A DNA stretch of 64,000 nucleotides, taken from positions 1-64,000 of the forward strand of contig CACZCK010000016.1 of assembly GCA_902779675.1 (NCBI GenBank), written 5' to 3'. Made by a program: the position numbers and the translations under genes. Of the stretch, positions 19,283 to 29,019 are shown piece by piece. How positions within the stretch are numbered: position 1 is the first letter of the stretch; each line of letters begins with the position of its first letter. Origin of the DNA: an uncultured Coriobacteriaceae bacterium (GTDB taxonomy: Bacteria > Actinomycetota > Coriobacteriia > Coriobacteriales > Atopobiaceae). A model generated the notes under the pieces. The model did no database searches, was not told the origin of the DNA, and saw only the letters and a program-made list of their open reading frames with translations.

Positions 19283-20014
19283 CTACTTGGTGCAGAGGCT
19301 GAGTGCGGCCTCGTCGGCGATCACGGTGCAGTTGGGGTGCAGCTGCAGGATGGAGGCAGGCACGCGCGGCGTCACCGGGCCGTAGCACATGTCGTAGACG
19401 GCCTGCGCCTTGGCCTCGCCGTTGGCGATGACCAAGATCGAGCGTGCGTGCATGATGGTCTGCACGCCCATGGTGTAGGCCTGGCGCGGCACGTCCTCGA
19501 TACGGTCGAACAGGCGGCTGTTTGCCTTGATGGTGCTCTCGGTGAGGTCAACGCAATGCGTGCCCTTGGAGAAGACGTCGTCGGGCTCGTTGAAGCCGAT
19601 GTGGCCGTTGTTGCCAATACCCAGCAGCTGCAGGTCGACATAGCCAGCGTCCTTGACCATGGCGTCATACTCGGCGCAGGCGGCTTCTGCATCGGGGTTG
19701 GAGCCGTCGGGCACGTGCGTGTTGGCCAGATCGATGTTGATGTGATCAAAGAAGTTCTTGCGCATGAAGTAGTGATAGCTCTGCGGGTCGTCGTGCGAGA
19801 GACCACGGTATTCGTCGAGGTTGTAGGTGACGACCTCGGAGAAGTCCACGTCGTCCTTCTCGTACCACTCAATGAGCTGCTTGTAGGCGCCGATGGGCGT
19901 GGTGCCGGTGGCCAGGCCCAGGATGGAGCAGGGCTTGAGAATGACCTGCGCGGAGATGATGTTTGCGGCCTTGCGGCTCATGTCGTCGTAGTCCTTGGCG
20001 TGACGGATCTTCAT
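19283..20014 (-). CDS. nagB: Glucosamine-6-phosphate deaminase
   Basis: Converts glucosamine-6-phosphate to fructose-6-phosphate and ammonia, the last step of amino-sugar use. The 243 residues have LGLATGTTPIGAYK near the start, VTYNLDEYRGL with the catalytic aspartate, and LLGIGNNGHIGFNEP with the ring-opening histidine. It is the last gene of the sialic-acid operon and is followed by a strong hairpin. The substrate is formed by NagA, encoded 13 kb away at 33387-34544, so the two loci must act together. Confidence 0.97.
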   Translation of the reverse strand: MKIRHAKDYDDMSRKAANIISAQVILKPCSILGLATGTTPIGAYKQLIEWYEKDDVDFSEVVTYNLDEYRGLSHDDPQSYHYFMRKNFFDHINIDLANTHVPDGSNPDAEAACAEYDAMVKDAGYVDLQLLGIGNNGHIGFNEPDDVFSKGTHCVDLTESTIKANSRLFDRIEDVPRQAYTMGVQTIMHARSILVIANGEAKAQAVYDMCYGPVTPRVPASILQLHPNCTVIADEAALSLCTK

Positions 20015-20058
20015 GGCCGAGACTCCCTTCGTGTTGTCGGTTGGCTGTGCGAGTGCGG

Positions 20059-20742
20059 CTACCCCTCGATTGCAGCAGTAAACCAGCTGGTGAGCGAGGT
20101 GGGATGGGTGATGGCGGTGCCCACGACCACGGCCCAGGCACCCGCGTCGATGGCGGCCTTGGCGTCGGCCGGCGTGTGCACGTGGCCCTCGCAGATGATG
20201 GGCAGGCCAGGGAACTCGCTGGTGGCCTGCTGCAGCAGGGCGATGTCGGGACCCTCGTCAAGTGTGGTCTCGATGGCGGGCTTGTTGTGGCTGAGCGTGG
20301 TGGATACCAGATCGCAGCCGCAGGCCACGGCGTTGCGGATGTCGTCGATGGTCATGCAGTCGGCCATGACCAAGGTCTCGGCCTGCGCACGCAGGTCGGC
20401 GACGGTCTGCGCGAAGGTGCGCCCGTCGGGGCGCGGGCGGTCGGTGGCGTCAATGGCCACCACGTCGCAGCCGGCGTTGACGCACGCCAGGGCATGGCGC
20501 AGCGTCGGGGTGATGTACACGCCCTCGTGACCCTCCTTCCACAGGCCGATGACCGGAATGTCCACGCGGCCCTTGATGGCCGAGATGTCGGACAAGCCCT
20601 GGCAGCGGATGGCCGCCGCGCCGCCCAGCTCGCAGGCGCGCGCCATCTGGGCCATCGTCTCGGGGTTGCGCAGCGGCTCGCCAGGGTAGGCCTGCACCGA
20701 GACGATGAGCTTGCCGCGGATCTGCTCAATGACGGGATGCAT
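20059..20742 (-). CDS. nanE: N-acetylmannosamine-6-phosphate 2-epimerase
   Basis: Epimerises ManNAc-6-phosphate to GlcNAc-6-phosphate. The 227-residue TIM-barrel protein has IRGKLIVSVQAYPGEPLRN at its start, DIPVIGLWKEGHEGVYITPT, and PIICEGHVHTPADAKAAIDAGA with the C-terminal phosphate-binding GAWAVVVGTAI segment. The ATG at 20742 is chosen because GAAAGG lies upstream; a GTG at 20754 lies within that site. It lies between nanK and nagB in pathway order. Confidence 0.95.
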   Translation of the reverse strand: MHPVIEQIRGKLIVSVQAYPGEPLRNPETMAQMARACELGGAAAIRCQGLSDISAIKGRVDIPVIGLWKEGHEGVYITPTLRHALACVNAGCDVVAIDATDRPRPDGRTFAQTVADLRAQAETLVMADCMTIDDIRNAVACGCDLVSTTLSHNKPAIETTLDEGPDIALLQQATSEFPGLPIICEGHVHTPADAKAAIDAGAWAVVVGTAITHPTSLTSWFTAAIEG

Positions 20743-20784
20743 GTTGTTCTGCACCTTTCTCTCGTTGGTGATGGGTAGGCGTGC

Positions 20785-21738
20785 CTACAGCGACGCGTAC
20801 GCCGACGCGATTACGTTCTCGGCGGCGCCGATCAGTGGGGCATCGCCACCCAGGTCGCCCGATACGATGGGGGTCTGCGCCACGGGCGGCATCACGGACT
20901 CGTGCCAGCCGCGCGCCATGGCGTCGTGCCAGGCAGGACCGCACTGCGCCACCGAGCCGGAGAGAATCACGCAGTCGGGGTCGAGCATGTTGACCAGGCT
21001 GCCGAGCACCTCACCGATGGCGTGGCCGGAGCGGTCCTCGGCCGCACGTGCCGCGTCGTCGCCCGCCGCCGCGCGACGGTCGATCTCGGCGCCGTCGATG
21101 GGCGTCCCATCGGGCAGGGTGGCGTCACCGCCCAGCTCCACGTAGCGCTCGATGATTCCAGGACCTGCGGCGATGGGCTCCAAGTGGCCGGTCGCGCCGC
21201 ACGAGCAGGGCACACCCACCGCGTCGGAGCAGCTCACATGCCCGATGTGGCCCGCCTCGTTGTGCGCGCCAAGCATGATGTGCCCGTCCTCCACGAAGGC
21301 GCCGCCAATGCCGGTGCCCACGGCCACGACCAGGCAGCTGGAGGCCTCGCGGCCGCCGCCCCAACGGGCCTCGCCCAGTGCGTGGGCATGCACGTCGTTG
21401 AGCACGCGAGCGGGCACCCCAAAGGCCGCCTCCAGCTCGGCACCCAGATGCGTGCCGCCCCAGCCAGGCATGATCTCGTTGGCGTAGGTGACGTCGCCCG
21501 TCGCGGGGTCGATCACCCCAGCGCTCGAGACGCCAATGCCGTCGACAGTGCCACCAGCAGCGTCGATCACGCGGCGTGCGGAGTCGATGGCGGCCTGCAG
21601 CACATGCGCGCCACCCAGCTTTGCCTCGGTGGGCACCTTGCCCACGAACTCCACCACGGGAGCCTTCCCCTCGTCCAGGATCACGAGGGCAGATGCGATC
21701 TTGGTCCCTCCGATGTCGAGCGCTACGATCCGTGCCAT
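20785..21738 (-). CDS. nanK: ROK-family N-acetylmannosamine kinase
   Basis: Phosphorylates ManNAc at C6 with ATP. The 317 residues show the ROK phosphate loop ALDIGGTKIASALV at the start, GVSSAGVID, VGTGIGGAFVEDG, and the catalytic aspartate in NDVHAHALGE. The zinc motif of ROK kinases appears as PCSCGATGHLE, with histidine where most members have the third cysteine. The ATG at 21738 follows GGAGGAGG. The order nanA-nanK-nanE supports ManNAc as substrate rather than glucose or GlcNAc. Confidence 0.92.
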   Translation of the reverse strand: MARIVALDIGGTKIASALVILDEGKAPVVEFVGKVPTEAKLGGAHVLQAAIDSARRVIDAAGGTVDGIGVSSAGVIDPATGDVTYANEIMPGWGGTHLGAELEAAFGVPARVLNDVHAHALGEARWGGGREASSCLVVAVGTGIGGAFVEDGHIMLGAHNEAGHIGHVSCSDAVGVPCSCGATGHLEPIAAGPGIIERYVELGGDATLPDGTPIDGAEIDRRAAAGDDAARAAEDRSGHAIGEVLGSLVNMLDPDCVILSGSVAQCGPAWHDAMARGWHESVMPPVAQTPIVSGDLGGDAPLIGAAENVIASAYASL

Positions 21739-21769
21739 GACGACCTCCTCCGGTCGAAGTCCGATGTTG

Positions 21770-22693
21770 CTAGAGCAGCCCGTTTTCGGCGAGCACCGTG
21801 CGGATGGCCTCCACGTTGGCACCCTCCATGGCCTTGACCGGGCGCGGCATCTGGTTGGAGTCGAAGATGCCCATCAGCCACAGGGCCGTCTTGAAGGCGC
21901 CCACGCCACCAGCGTAGCCCTGCAGGCCGCTGGTCACGTCAAAGATGTGGCTGATCTCGTTGAGGCGATCCTGCTCGGCCTTGACCGTGGCCCAGTCGCC
22001 CGCCTGCGCGGCCTTCCACATACGCACGTAACCCTCAGGCTCGACGTTGGCCAGACCCGGCACACTGCCGTCGGCGCCGGAGAGGTAGGCGCCGTCGACC
22101 ACGATCTCATGGCCGGTGAGCACGCTCATGGGATGGCCAGCCTTGGCGTTGGCCTGGCAGAGGTAGCGGAAGCTGATGTCGTCGCCAGAGGAGTCCTTGA
22201 CGCCGGCGAGCACGCCCTCTTCGCCCAGCTTGGCGAGCATCTTCCAACCCAACTTGGTGTGCACGCACACGGGGATGTCGTAGGCAAAGATGGGCAGGTC
22301 GAGCTCGTCGTGCAGGATGCGGAAATGCTCCTCGTTCTCGGTGGCGCCACCCAGGGCGTAGAAGGGAGCGGTGGCTACGAGGGCGTCGGCGCCAAGGGCG
22401 GCGGCGCGCTTGCCCTGCTCGATCACGCGCTCGGTCTCGGTGTCGATGATGCCCACCAGCAGCGGTACGCGGCCGTCGATGATGCGCACCGACTCGCGGA
22501 TGACCTCCTCGCGGCGCTCGTCGGTGGAGAAGACCACCTCGCCGGAGGAGCCGAGCACGAACAGGCCGTCGACACCCGCGTCGATCATGCGGTTGAGGTT
22601 GCGCTCGTAGGATGCCACGTCAAGCTTGCGGTCGGGAGTGTCGGGCACGACCACGGGGGGCACCACGCCAGAGATCTTGAAGTTGTTTGACAT
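21770..22693 (-). CDS. nanA: N-acetylneuraminate lyase-type aldolase
   Basis: Cleaves N-acetylneuraminate to pyruvate and ManNAc. The 307-residue (beta/alpha)8 protein belongs to the DapA/NanA family: FVLGSSGEVVFSTDERRE (the pyruvate-binding GS-GE loop), the tyrosine in IFAYDIPVCVHTKLG, and the Schiff-base lysine in LAGVKDSSGDD. Sequence alone would also permit a related aldolase, since this branch differs from E. coli NanA. Its place before nanK, nanE and nagB and after the transporter makes the lyase role the best reading. Confidence 0.88.
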   Translation of the reverse strand: MSNNFKISGVVPPVVVPDTPDRKLDVASYERNLNRMIDAGVDGLFVLGSSGEVVFSTDERREEVIRESVRIIDGRVPLLVGIIDTETERVIEQGKRAAALGADALVATAPFYALGGATENEEHFRILHDELDLPIFAYDIPVCVHTKLGWKMLAKLGEEGVLAGVKDSSGDDISFRYLCQANAKAGHPMSVLTGHEIVVDGAYLSGADGSVPGLANVEPEGYVRMWKAAQAGDWATVKAEQDRLNEISHIFDVTSGLQGYAGGVGAFKTALWLMGIFDSNQMPRPVKAMEGANVEAIRTVLAENGLL

Positions 22694-22768
22694 GCAATCA
22701 GGTCCTTTCGTTGTTCGTGCGGCGCGACCGCGTCGCGCCGACCGGTAGGTGACAGTCGTCGCGGACGG

Positions 22769-23617
22769 TCATGGCCGCCCGTCCTGCAAGCCCACGAGGA
22801 ACGAGAGCATCTCGTCCTCGAAGGCGTTGACACGCTCGTGTCCGTAGCGCGGGTAGACGATGCGCCGCACGTCGGCAAGCCCGGCTGCGAGCGCATCCTG
22901 CGCCTGCCTGGATGCCTGCAGGTCGAGGGCACAGGTGCCCATCAGCACCGGGCAGGCGAGGCCCCGTGCGATGAGCGCAACGTCCGCGCGTGCGGAGGTT
23001 TCCGCGAGTGCGGCGGGAAGCGGATTGAGCGCACATGCCGCACGTGCGGCAACAAGGGAGGCCACCGAGAGGGCCAGGCCCGCACCGAGCCCCTCGCCCC
23101 AGGTGACGACCTCCGTCGCATCGAACCCTTCGAGGCGCGACAGCACGCCGGCAAGCACCAGGGCGTCATCGAGCGTCGCCTCGAAGGCATCGGCAGCCGC
23201 AGGAGCCAGCTCCCTACCCACCGGGATCGGCTCGGGGCAGGTGGGCACGCGCATGGCCACACCCAGACCGTCACCCACGGCAAGCGGCTCGGGCGCCAGG
23301 ACGTCCTTGACACCCGCACGGTTCTGCAGCGCCGCGACCGCATAGCCCAGCGCCACGAACCGCGTCATGTGATGCCAGCCCCGCACCCCGCGGTTGGCAT
23401 CGTGGAACATCAGGATCACGGGGTGCGGGCCCTCCCCCGCAGGCTTGACCAGGCGCGCGCGGATGGGCTCGCCGTCCATGCCTGCCAGCGAGAGCTCGGC
23501 GTAACTGCCGCAGGGGTTGCCCAGCTCCACGGGCGTCAGGGAGAGGTCGCACGTGCCTGCGTGCTGCGCTGCCTGGGTCGCACGGTCACGCCACCAGTCG
23601 CGAGTCGCGTTGCTCAT
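22769..23617 (-). CDS. Acetylxylan-esterase-family protein lacking the catalytic serine
   Basis: A 282-residue alpha/beta hydrolase of the AXE1 (CE7-like) family, paralogous to the gene directly upstream. Where the paralogue has the nucleophile elbow NGASQGG, this protein reads TWGEGLG, so glycine (G176) replaces the serine. The aspartate (GTCALD, D232) and histidine (RYGH, H260) positions are kept. It is therefore either a pseudoenzyme (binding or regulatory) or uses another mechanism. Its ATG at 23617 overlaps the upstream stop as ATGA, so translation is coupled. The reading frame is intact and follows the codon use of its neighbours, which argues against simple decay. Confidence 0.85.
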   Translation of the reverse strand: MSNATRDWWRDRATQAAQHAGTCDLSLTPVELGNPCGSYAELSLAGMDGEPIRARLVKPAGEGPHPVILMFHDANRGVRGWHHMTRFVALGYAVAALQNRAGVKDVLAPEPLAVGDGLGVAMRVPTCPEPIPVGRELAPAAADAFEATLDDALVLAGVLSRLEGFDATEVVTWGEGLGAGLALSVASLVAARAACALNPLPAALAETSARADVALIARGLACPVLMGTCALDLQASRQAQDALAAGLADVRRIVYPRYGHERVNAFEDEMLSFLVGLQDGRP

Positions 23618-24588
23618 CGCGCACCTCCCTCGCCCTTGACCTCGGCAAAGAACCTGATGATCAGATCGTCGAAGTCCTGGATCTCCTCGTGGCCGAACCC
23701 CTCAAAGAGGCGCCGGGTCTTGGGGCATGCCAGCTCGTTGTAGACCGCGCATTGGGTCTGCGGCGGGCACACCGTGTCGGCGAGCCCCGTGCCAAAGAGC
23801 ACCTCGCAGCGAACCAGGTGCGCGAAGTTCTTGGTGTCGACATAGGCAAGCTTGCCCAGCCACTCCTGCTGGCGCTCGCCGGTGGGGTCGAGCCAACGGG
23901 CGTGGTAGCGCAGCCCCTCGTAGGCGATGAGGTCGGCGCCCAGCTCCATGACGGCGGCAAAGTCCGAAAGGAACGGGTACAGGATGGCTGCACGACGCAC
24001 GAGGTCCGGGTTGAGGGCACAGCAGGCCACCCCGAGGCCACCTCCCTGCGAGGCGCCGTTCACGAACACGCGCCTTAGGTCGAACAACCCGCAGTCGCGC
24101 ACGATGTTGCAGAGGATGCGTATGTCCTGGTGCAGGCGAACGTAGTACAGGTCCTCCACGGGACCCTCGAGCCCGGCCACCAGATGCCCGGCAACCGTGC
24201 TTCCCAGAAAGCCTCCCAGGTCCTGGCTGAGGCCTCCCTGGCCAGGGCAGTCGAGCGCCACCACGGCACAGCCCATGCCCACGAACGAGGCCTGCTCGAG
24301 CCAGCTGCGCGTGGCACCAGGGTATCCATGGAACTGGAGGACCACGGGCGGGTTCCCCTGCGCGGGCATCAGCACCCGCGCGTGCAGACGCGCTCCGAGC
24401 ATGCCGTCAAACCACAGGTCGAAGCATGCGCACGTAGGTAAGGTGCGCGCGTCGTCCGGCACGAACTCGTAGCGCAGCGGCACCGCATCGGCCTGGGCCA
24501 CGCGCGCAGCCCAGAACTCGTCGAAGTCCTCCGGGCACGCCATCAGCCCATGGTACCCGTCAAACCGCTTGATATCGTCAGGAGTCAA
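23614..24588 (-). CDS. Acetyl esterase, AXE1/CE7 family (candidate sialate O-acetylesterase)
   Basis: Removes acetyl groups from sugars; in this operon the likely substrate is O-acetylated sialic acid. The 324 residues show QFHGYPG (oxyanion region), the nucleophile in NGASQGG (S180), D271 in GTGLADTVCPP and H300 in FEGFGHEE, a complete triad. There is no signal peptide, so it works in the cytosol after uptake. The start appears to be a TTG at 24588 with GAAGGG upstream and the family N-terminus following directly. Family members also act on cephalosporin C and xylo-oligomers, so the substrate is inferred from context. Confidence 0.87.
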   Translation of the reverse strand: MTPDDIKRFDGYHGLMACPEDFDEFWAARVAQADAVPLRYEFVPDDARTLPTCACFDLWFDGMLGARLHARVLMPAQGNPPVVLQFHGYPGATRSWLEQASFVGMGCAVVALDCPGQGGLSQDLGGFLGSTVAGHLVAGLEGPVEDLYYVRLHQDIRILCNIVRDCGLFDLRRVFVNGASQGGGLGVACCALNPDLVRRAAILYPFLSDFAAVMELGADLIAYEGLRYHARWLDPTGERQQEWLGKLAYVDTKNFAHLVRCEVLFGTGLADTVCPPQTQCAVYNELACPKTRRLFEGFGHEEIQDFDDLIIRFFAEVKGEGGAR

Positions 24589-24867
24589 GTCGCAGACCCT
24601 TCAATCGAATCGCGAGCGTCATGACAGGGAACGCTCGCGAGCACCCATACCGTCACCTCGGCCAGCCCCGCGGCACACCAAGCCGCCCTGTTCGGCGCCT
24701 TCGATGAGGCGCGCCTGTGGGGCGTGGCCGGTTGAGGCGGGGCGGACGATGGTCGGTCGCAAGTTCCACAGCCCAGGCTCGCCCCGCCGCGCGATGCGCG
24801 GCGAAGGACGACCTGAGGCGAGGACTGTCTGAGCATGCGACCATCGTCCGCCCCGCCCGGGAGAGAC
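24589..24867. other. Intergenic region with nested inverted repeats
   Basis: 279 bp between the last transporter gene and the esterase pair, both on the minus strand. No gene is seen. It holds the 20-bp inverted repeat at 24736-24857 and, inside its loop, a GC-rich 8-bp palindrome. Confidence 0.7.
24736..24857. repeat. 20-bp perfect inverted repeat with inner hairpin
   Basis: GGCGGGGCGGACGATGGTCG at 24736-24755 is exactly inverted at 24838-24857. The 82-nt interval contains an 8-bp stem, CGCCGCGC (24785-24792) with 24796-24803. It begins 10 bp after the ATPase stop, so in the transcript it follows the transporter genes. It could be an mRNA-stabilising or partially terminating element. Confidence 0.85.
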
Positions 24868-25679
<812 letters not shown>

Positions 25680-25680
<1 letters not shown>

Positions 25681-27869
25681 TACTCCTCGCCCCCTTCCTT
25701 GATGCTCTCGGCAGCCTCGATGAGCTCCTCGAGCGCCGTGGCCTTGTCGACGGTCTCGCCCGTGACGGCCTTGATCGCGTCCTGGACGGCGGCGGTTGCC
25801 TCTTCGAGGCTCTCGTTCACCTTGGCGCTTACGGCGTCAACTGCACCGGGGTCGTCATAGCCGACACGCGAGGTGATGTTGTTGGCCTCCAGCACGTCGT
25901 CGGGCAGTTCGGCGACGTAATGGTTGGTAGTGCCCTTGACCAGCTTCATGACCGGCTTGACGTCCAGGCCGACCGTCGGATGGCTGGAACGCGGGGCAAA
26001 GCGGTCGCCCTTGGGGAAGTCCGCGGGGCTGGGCACGCTGCCCGGCACCTGATGCAGGCGCTTGCCGTCGTGGGCCTCGATGGAGAGGACCGAACCGAGC
26101 AGACCCTGGGTGTACTCGTGACGCGGATTGGTGAGCAGCTCCTTGGTCGGCGCGCTCTCGACGACCTGGCCGGCGTACATGACGGTAATCTCGCTGGCGA
26201 CCTCGGCCACGAGGGCAAGGTCATGGGAGACGAAGATCATCGCGAAGCCGAGCTTCTTCTGCAGGTCGTTCAGCAGCTTGATGACCTGCTTCTGCACGGT
26301 CACGTCAAGGGCGGTGGTCGGCTCGTCGCAGATGACCAGCGACGGGTCGCGCGTCAGGGCCATGGCGATGACCACGCGCTGGCACTGGCCGCCCGACAGC
26401 TCGTGCGGATAGCTCTCGAGGGTGCGCTTGGGATCCAGGCCGACCAGCTCCAGCAGCTCCTCGGCACTGCGGGTGCCACCACGGCTGGTGAGCTGCTTCA
26501 TCTGCGCGGAGATGAGCATGGAGGGGTTCAGGGCGGACAGCGAGTCCTGGTAGACCATGGCGATCTCGCGACCCAGAAGCTGACGGTGCTGCTCCTCGGT
26601 GAGCTTGAGCAGGTCCTGGCCCTTGTAGAGCACCTCGCCCGTGATGCGCTCGCCGGGGTCGGTGAGGTTCATGATGACCTTGGTGGTGATGGACTTGCCG
26701 CAGCCCGACTCGCCCACCAGCGCCATGCACTGACCGGGGCGAACGTCGAAGCTGACGTTCTCCACCACGTTGACGTCACCATGGTTGGGGAAGCCGATGC
26801 AGAGGTTCTTGACCTGCAGCAGGGGCTCCACGGAGTAGTCGGGCACGCGACGGTCGGTGCGGGCCAGCTCGACCTTGCGCAGGGCTCCCAGGCGCTCGGC
26901 CAGCGTGTCGGCCTGTGCGGCATAGGCGCGCACGGGGTCCGCCACCAGCAGGTCGGCCTCACGGCGGCTCTCGGAGTTCTCGGCATCCACGGGCGCGGAC
27001 GGTGCGGCGGCCATGGCGTCGGTCACACCCTCGGAGAGGATGTTGAGTGCCAGGCAGGTGAACATGATGGCCATGCCCGGGAAGAGCGCCTGCCACCAGC
27101 GGCCGGACAGGACGCCGGCACGGGCGTCTGCCAGGATGTTGCCCCAGGTGGGCGTGGGCTCGGCGATGCCCGCGGACAGGAAGGTCAGCGACGCCTCGAA
27201 GATGATGGCGTCTGCGACGAGCGTCACGGTGAACACCAGAATCGGCGCGGCGCAGTTGCGCAGCACGTGCTTGATGAGGATCCATGGAGCACGAGCGCCA
27301 CTGACGATGACGGCACGCACGTAGTCCTCGCCGTACTCGGAGACGATGTTGGCGCGCACGATGCGGGCGATCTGCGGCATGTACATGAAGCCGATGGAGA
27401 AGATGATGGCTGGGATGGACTTGCCCAGGATGGTCACCAGCACTGCCGCGAGCGCGATGCCGGGCACCGACATGATGACGTCGAGGATGCGCATGATGAC
27501 CTCGGAGATGCTCTTGCGCGAGACGGCTGCCGTGGCACCGATGATGGAGCCGGTAACCAGCGCGAAGAGCGTGGCGCCGAAGCCGATGACCAGCGAGATG
27601 CGGCCACCGTAGAGCATGCGCGAGAGGATGTCGCGGCCCTTGTCGTCGGTACCGAAGATGTGTGCCGCGTCGGGGGCCTGACGGGCCATGCCGATGGCAA
27701 AGGGATCGTTCGGCGCGATGAGGGGCGCGAAGATGGACAGGATGGCAACCACGACCAGGATGGCGAGCGCGATCTTGGAGGTGGTCTTCATGTTCTTGAT
27801 GCCCTCGAGCTTGAGGCCCTTGGCGGCCATGCCCTCGAGCATCTCGGAGTTCTGCTTTCTGGTCGCCAT
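25680..27869 (-). CDS. Fused ABC permease-ATPase, SatC-like (OppC-OppD fusion)
   Basis: A 729-residue fusion. Residues 1 to about 310 are an OppC-type permease with about six membrane segments (DKGRDILSRMLYGGRISL, then the EAA-like region near SEYGEDYVRAVIVSGA). From about residue 350 follows an ATPase with Walker A GESGCGKS (about 386-393), the signature LSGGQCQR (about 490) and Walker B VICDEPTTALD. A C-terminal tail rich in Glu and Ala (about 685-729) has no known role. The same permease-ATPase fusion is known from the SatABCD sialic-acid importers, which supports that assignment here. Confidence 0.9.
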
Positions 27870-27871
27870 GG

Positions 27872-28828
27872 CTACACGCTCCTGATCCTGGGGTTGATGA
27901 GCAGGTACAGCATGTCGACGACGATGTTGATGATGATGAACGACAGCGCGACGACGATGACGACGCCCATCACGAGCATCGGCTCGTTGCCGCTGACGCC
28001 GTCAAGAATCGCCATGCCCATGCCCGGCAGGTTGAAGATGACCTCGATGACGACGGCGCCGCCCATGAGGTAGCCGATCTTCATGCCCAGCGTGGTGACG
28101 GGCGTGATGAGGGCGTTGCGCAGCACGTTGCGGGCGATGATGACGCCCTTGGGCAGACCCGAGCCCTTGGCGGTGCGCACGTAGTCGCGGTCGAGCTCCT
28201 CGACCATGGCGGTACGCACGATACGGGTCATCTGACCGGTCAGCGGAACCGCAAGCGAGATGGCCGGCATGATCATGCGGGCCAGGTACCCACCGAAGTT
28301 GGCGGTCGGGCTGGGCAGCGGGCCGGAGGCGGGCAGCATCTTGAGGAAGGACGAGAAGATCAGGATGAGCAGGACGGCCAACCAGAACGACGGCGTCGCC
28401 AAGCCTGCGATGGACAGCAGGCGTATCAGCTGGTCAGGCCACCCATCACGGTAGAGTGCGGCGATCACGCCCAGCGTGAACGAGACGATGGTGCCCAAGA
28501 GCAGGCCAAAGAAGGTGAGCTGCATCGTGACCGGCAGGGCCTTGGCGATGCGGTCGGCCACCGGGCGGCGCTGGGCGCTGTAGGTGCCCATGTCGCCATG
28601 CAGCAGGTCGCCCATGTAACGGACGTAGCGGACGGGCCAGGGATCGTCCAGGCCAAAGTCCTCGTGGTACTTCTGGATGGCTTCCGGCGTCGCCGCCTCG
28701 CCGAGGGCCTTGTAGGCGGGGTCGATGGGCGAGAACGACATGAGGAAGAAGATCAGGAACGAGACGCCAAGCGCCATGATGGGCAGGGCTATGAGCCGGC
28801 GGCCAACAAGACGCAGCAGGTTGTTCAT
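27872..28828 (-). CDS. ABC transporter permease, SatB/OppB-like
   Basis: A 318-residue inner-membrane permease of the binding-protein-dependent oligopeptide type. It begins with MNNLLRLVGRRLIALPIMALG and has about six membrane segments and a cytoplasmic EAA-type loop (YVRTAKGSGLPKGVIIARNVLRNA). The ATG at 28828 follows GAGAGGAG; the open frame upstream has no homology. It is separated from the binding-protein gene by two hairpins and from the fusion gene by 2 bp. It forms the translocation pore with the permease half of the fusion protein. Confidence 0.92.
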   Translation of the reverse strand: MNNLLRLVGRRLIALPIMALGVSFLIFFLMSFSPIDPAYKALGEAATPEAIQKYHEDFGLDDPWPVRYVRYMGDLLHGDMGTYSAQRRPVADRIAKALPVTMQLTFFGLLLGTIVSFTLGVIAALYRDGWPDQLIRLLSIAGLATPSFWLAVLLILIFSSFLKMLPASGPLPSPTANFGGYLARMIMPAISLAVPLTGQMTRIVRTAMVEELDRDYVRTAKGSGLPKGVIIARNVLRNALITPVTTLGMKIGYLMGGAVVIEVIFNLPGMGMAILDGVSGNEPMLVMGVVIVVALSFIIINIVVDMLYLLINPRIRSV

Positions 28829-28878
28829 GTGCTCTCCTCTCTTTCTCTTCGTGTTGGCAGAAACGTTCGCCGTGCTGC

Positions 28879-28986
28879 GGGGCGAAGGGAATGCTGCTCC
28901 CCCGCTCTCGGTCGGAACGGAAGGGAGCACCCTCTCCGCCCCACAGCACGGGGCCCAGGCGCGAGTCACTACGCCCGGGCCCCGTG
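28879..28986 (-). terminator. Two stacked hairpins between binding protein and permease genes
   Basis: The first (28947-28986) has a perfect 10-bp stem, CACGGGGCCC with GGGCCCCGTG, extended by a short inner GGCG/CGCC stem. The second (28879-28942) pairs two arms of about 20 nt imperfectly, with GGGGCG/CGCCCC at its base and TGCTCCC/GGGAGCA near the loop. No U-tract follows either. They probably lower permease expression relative to the binding protein or protect its mRNA. Confidence 0.65.
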
Positions 28987-29019
28987 GGTATTGCCTATGC
29001 TATGCGCGTGTGCCGCTGG

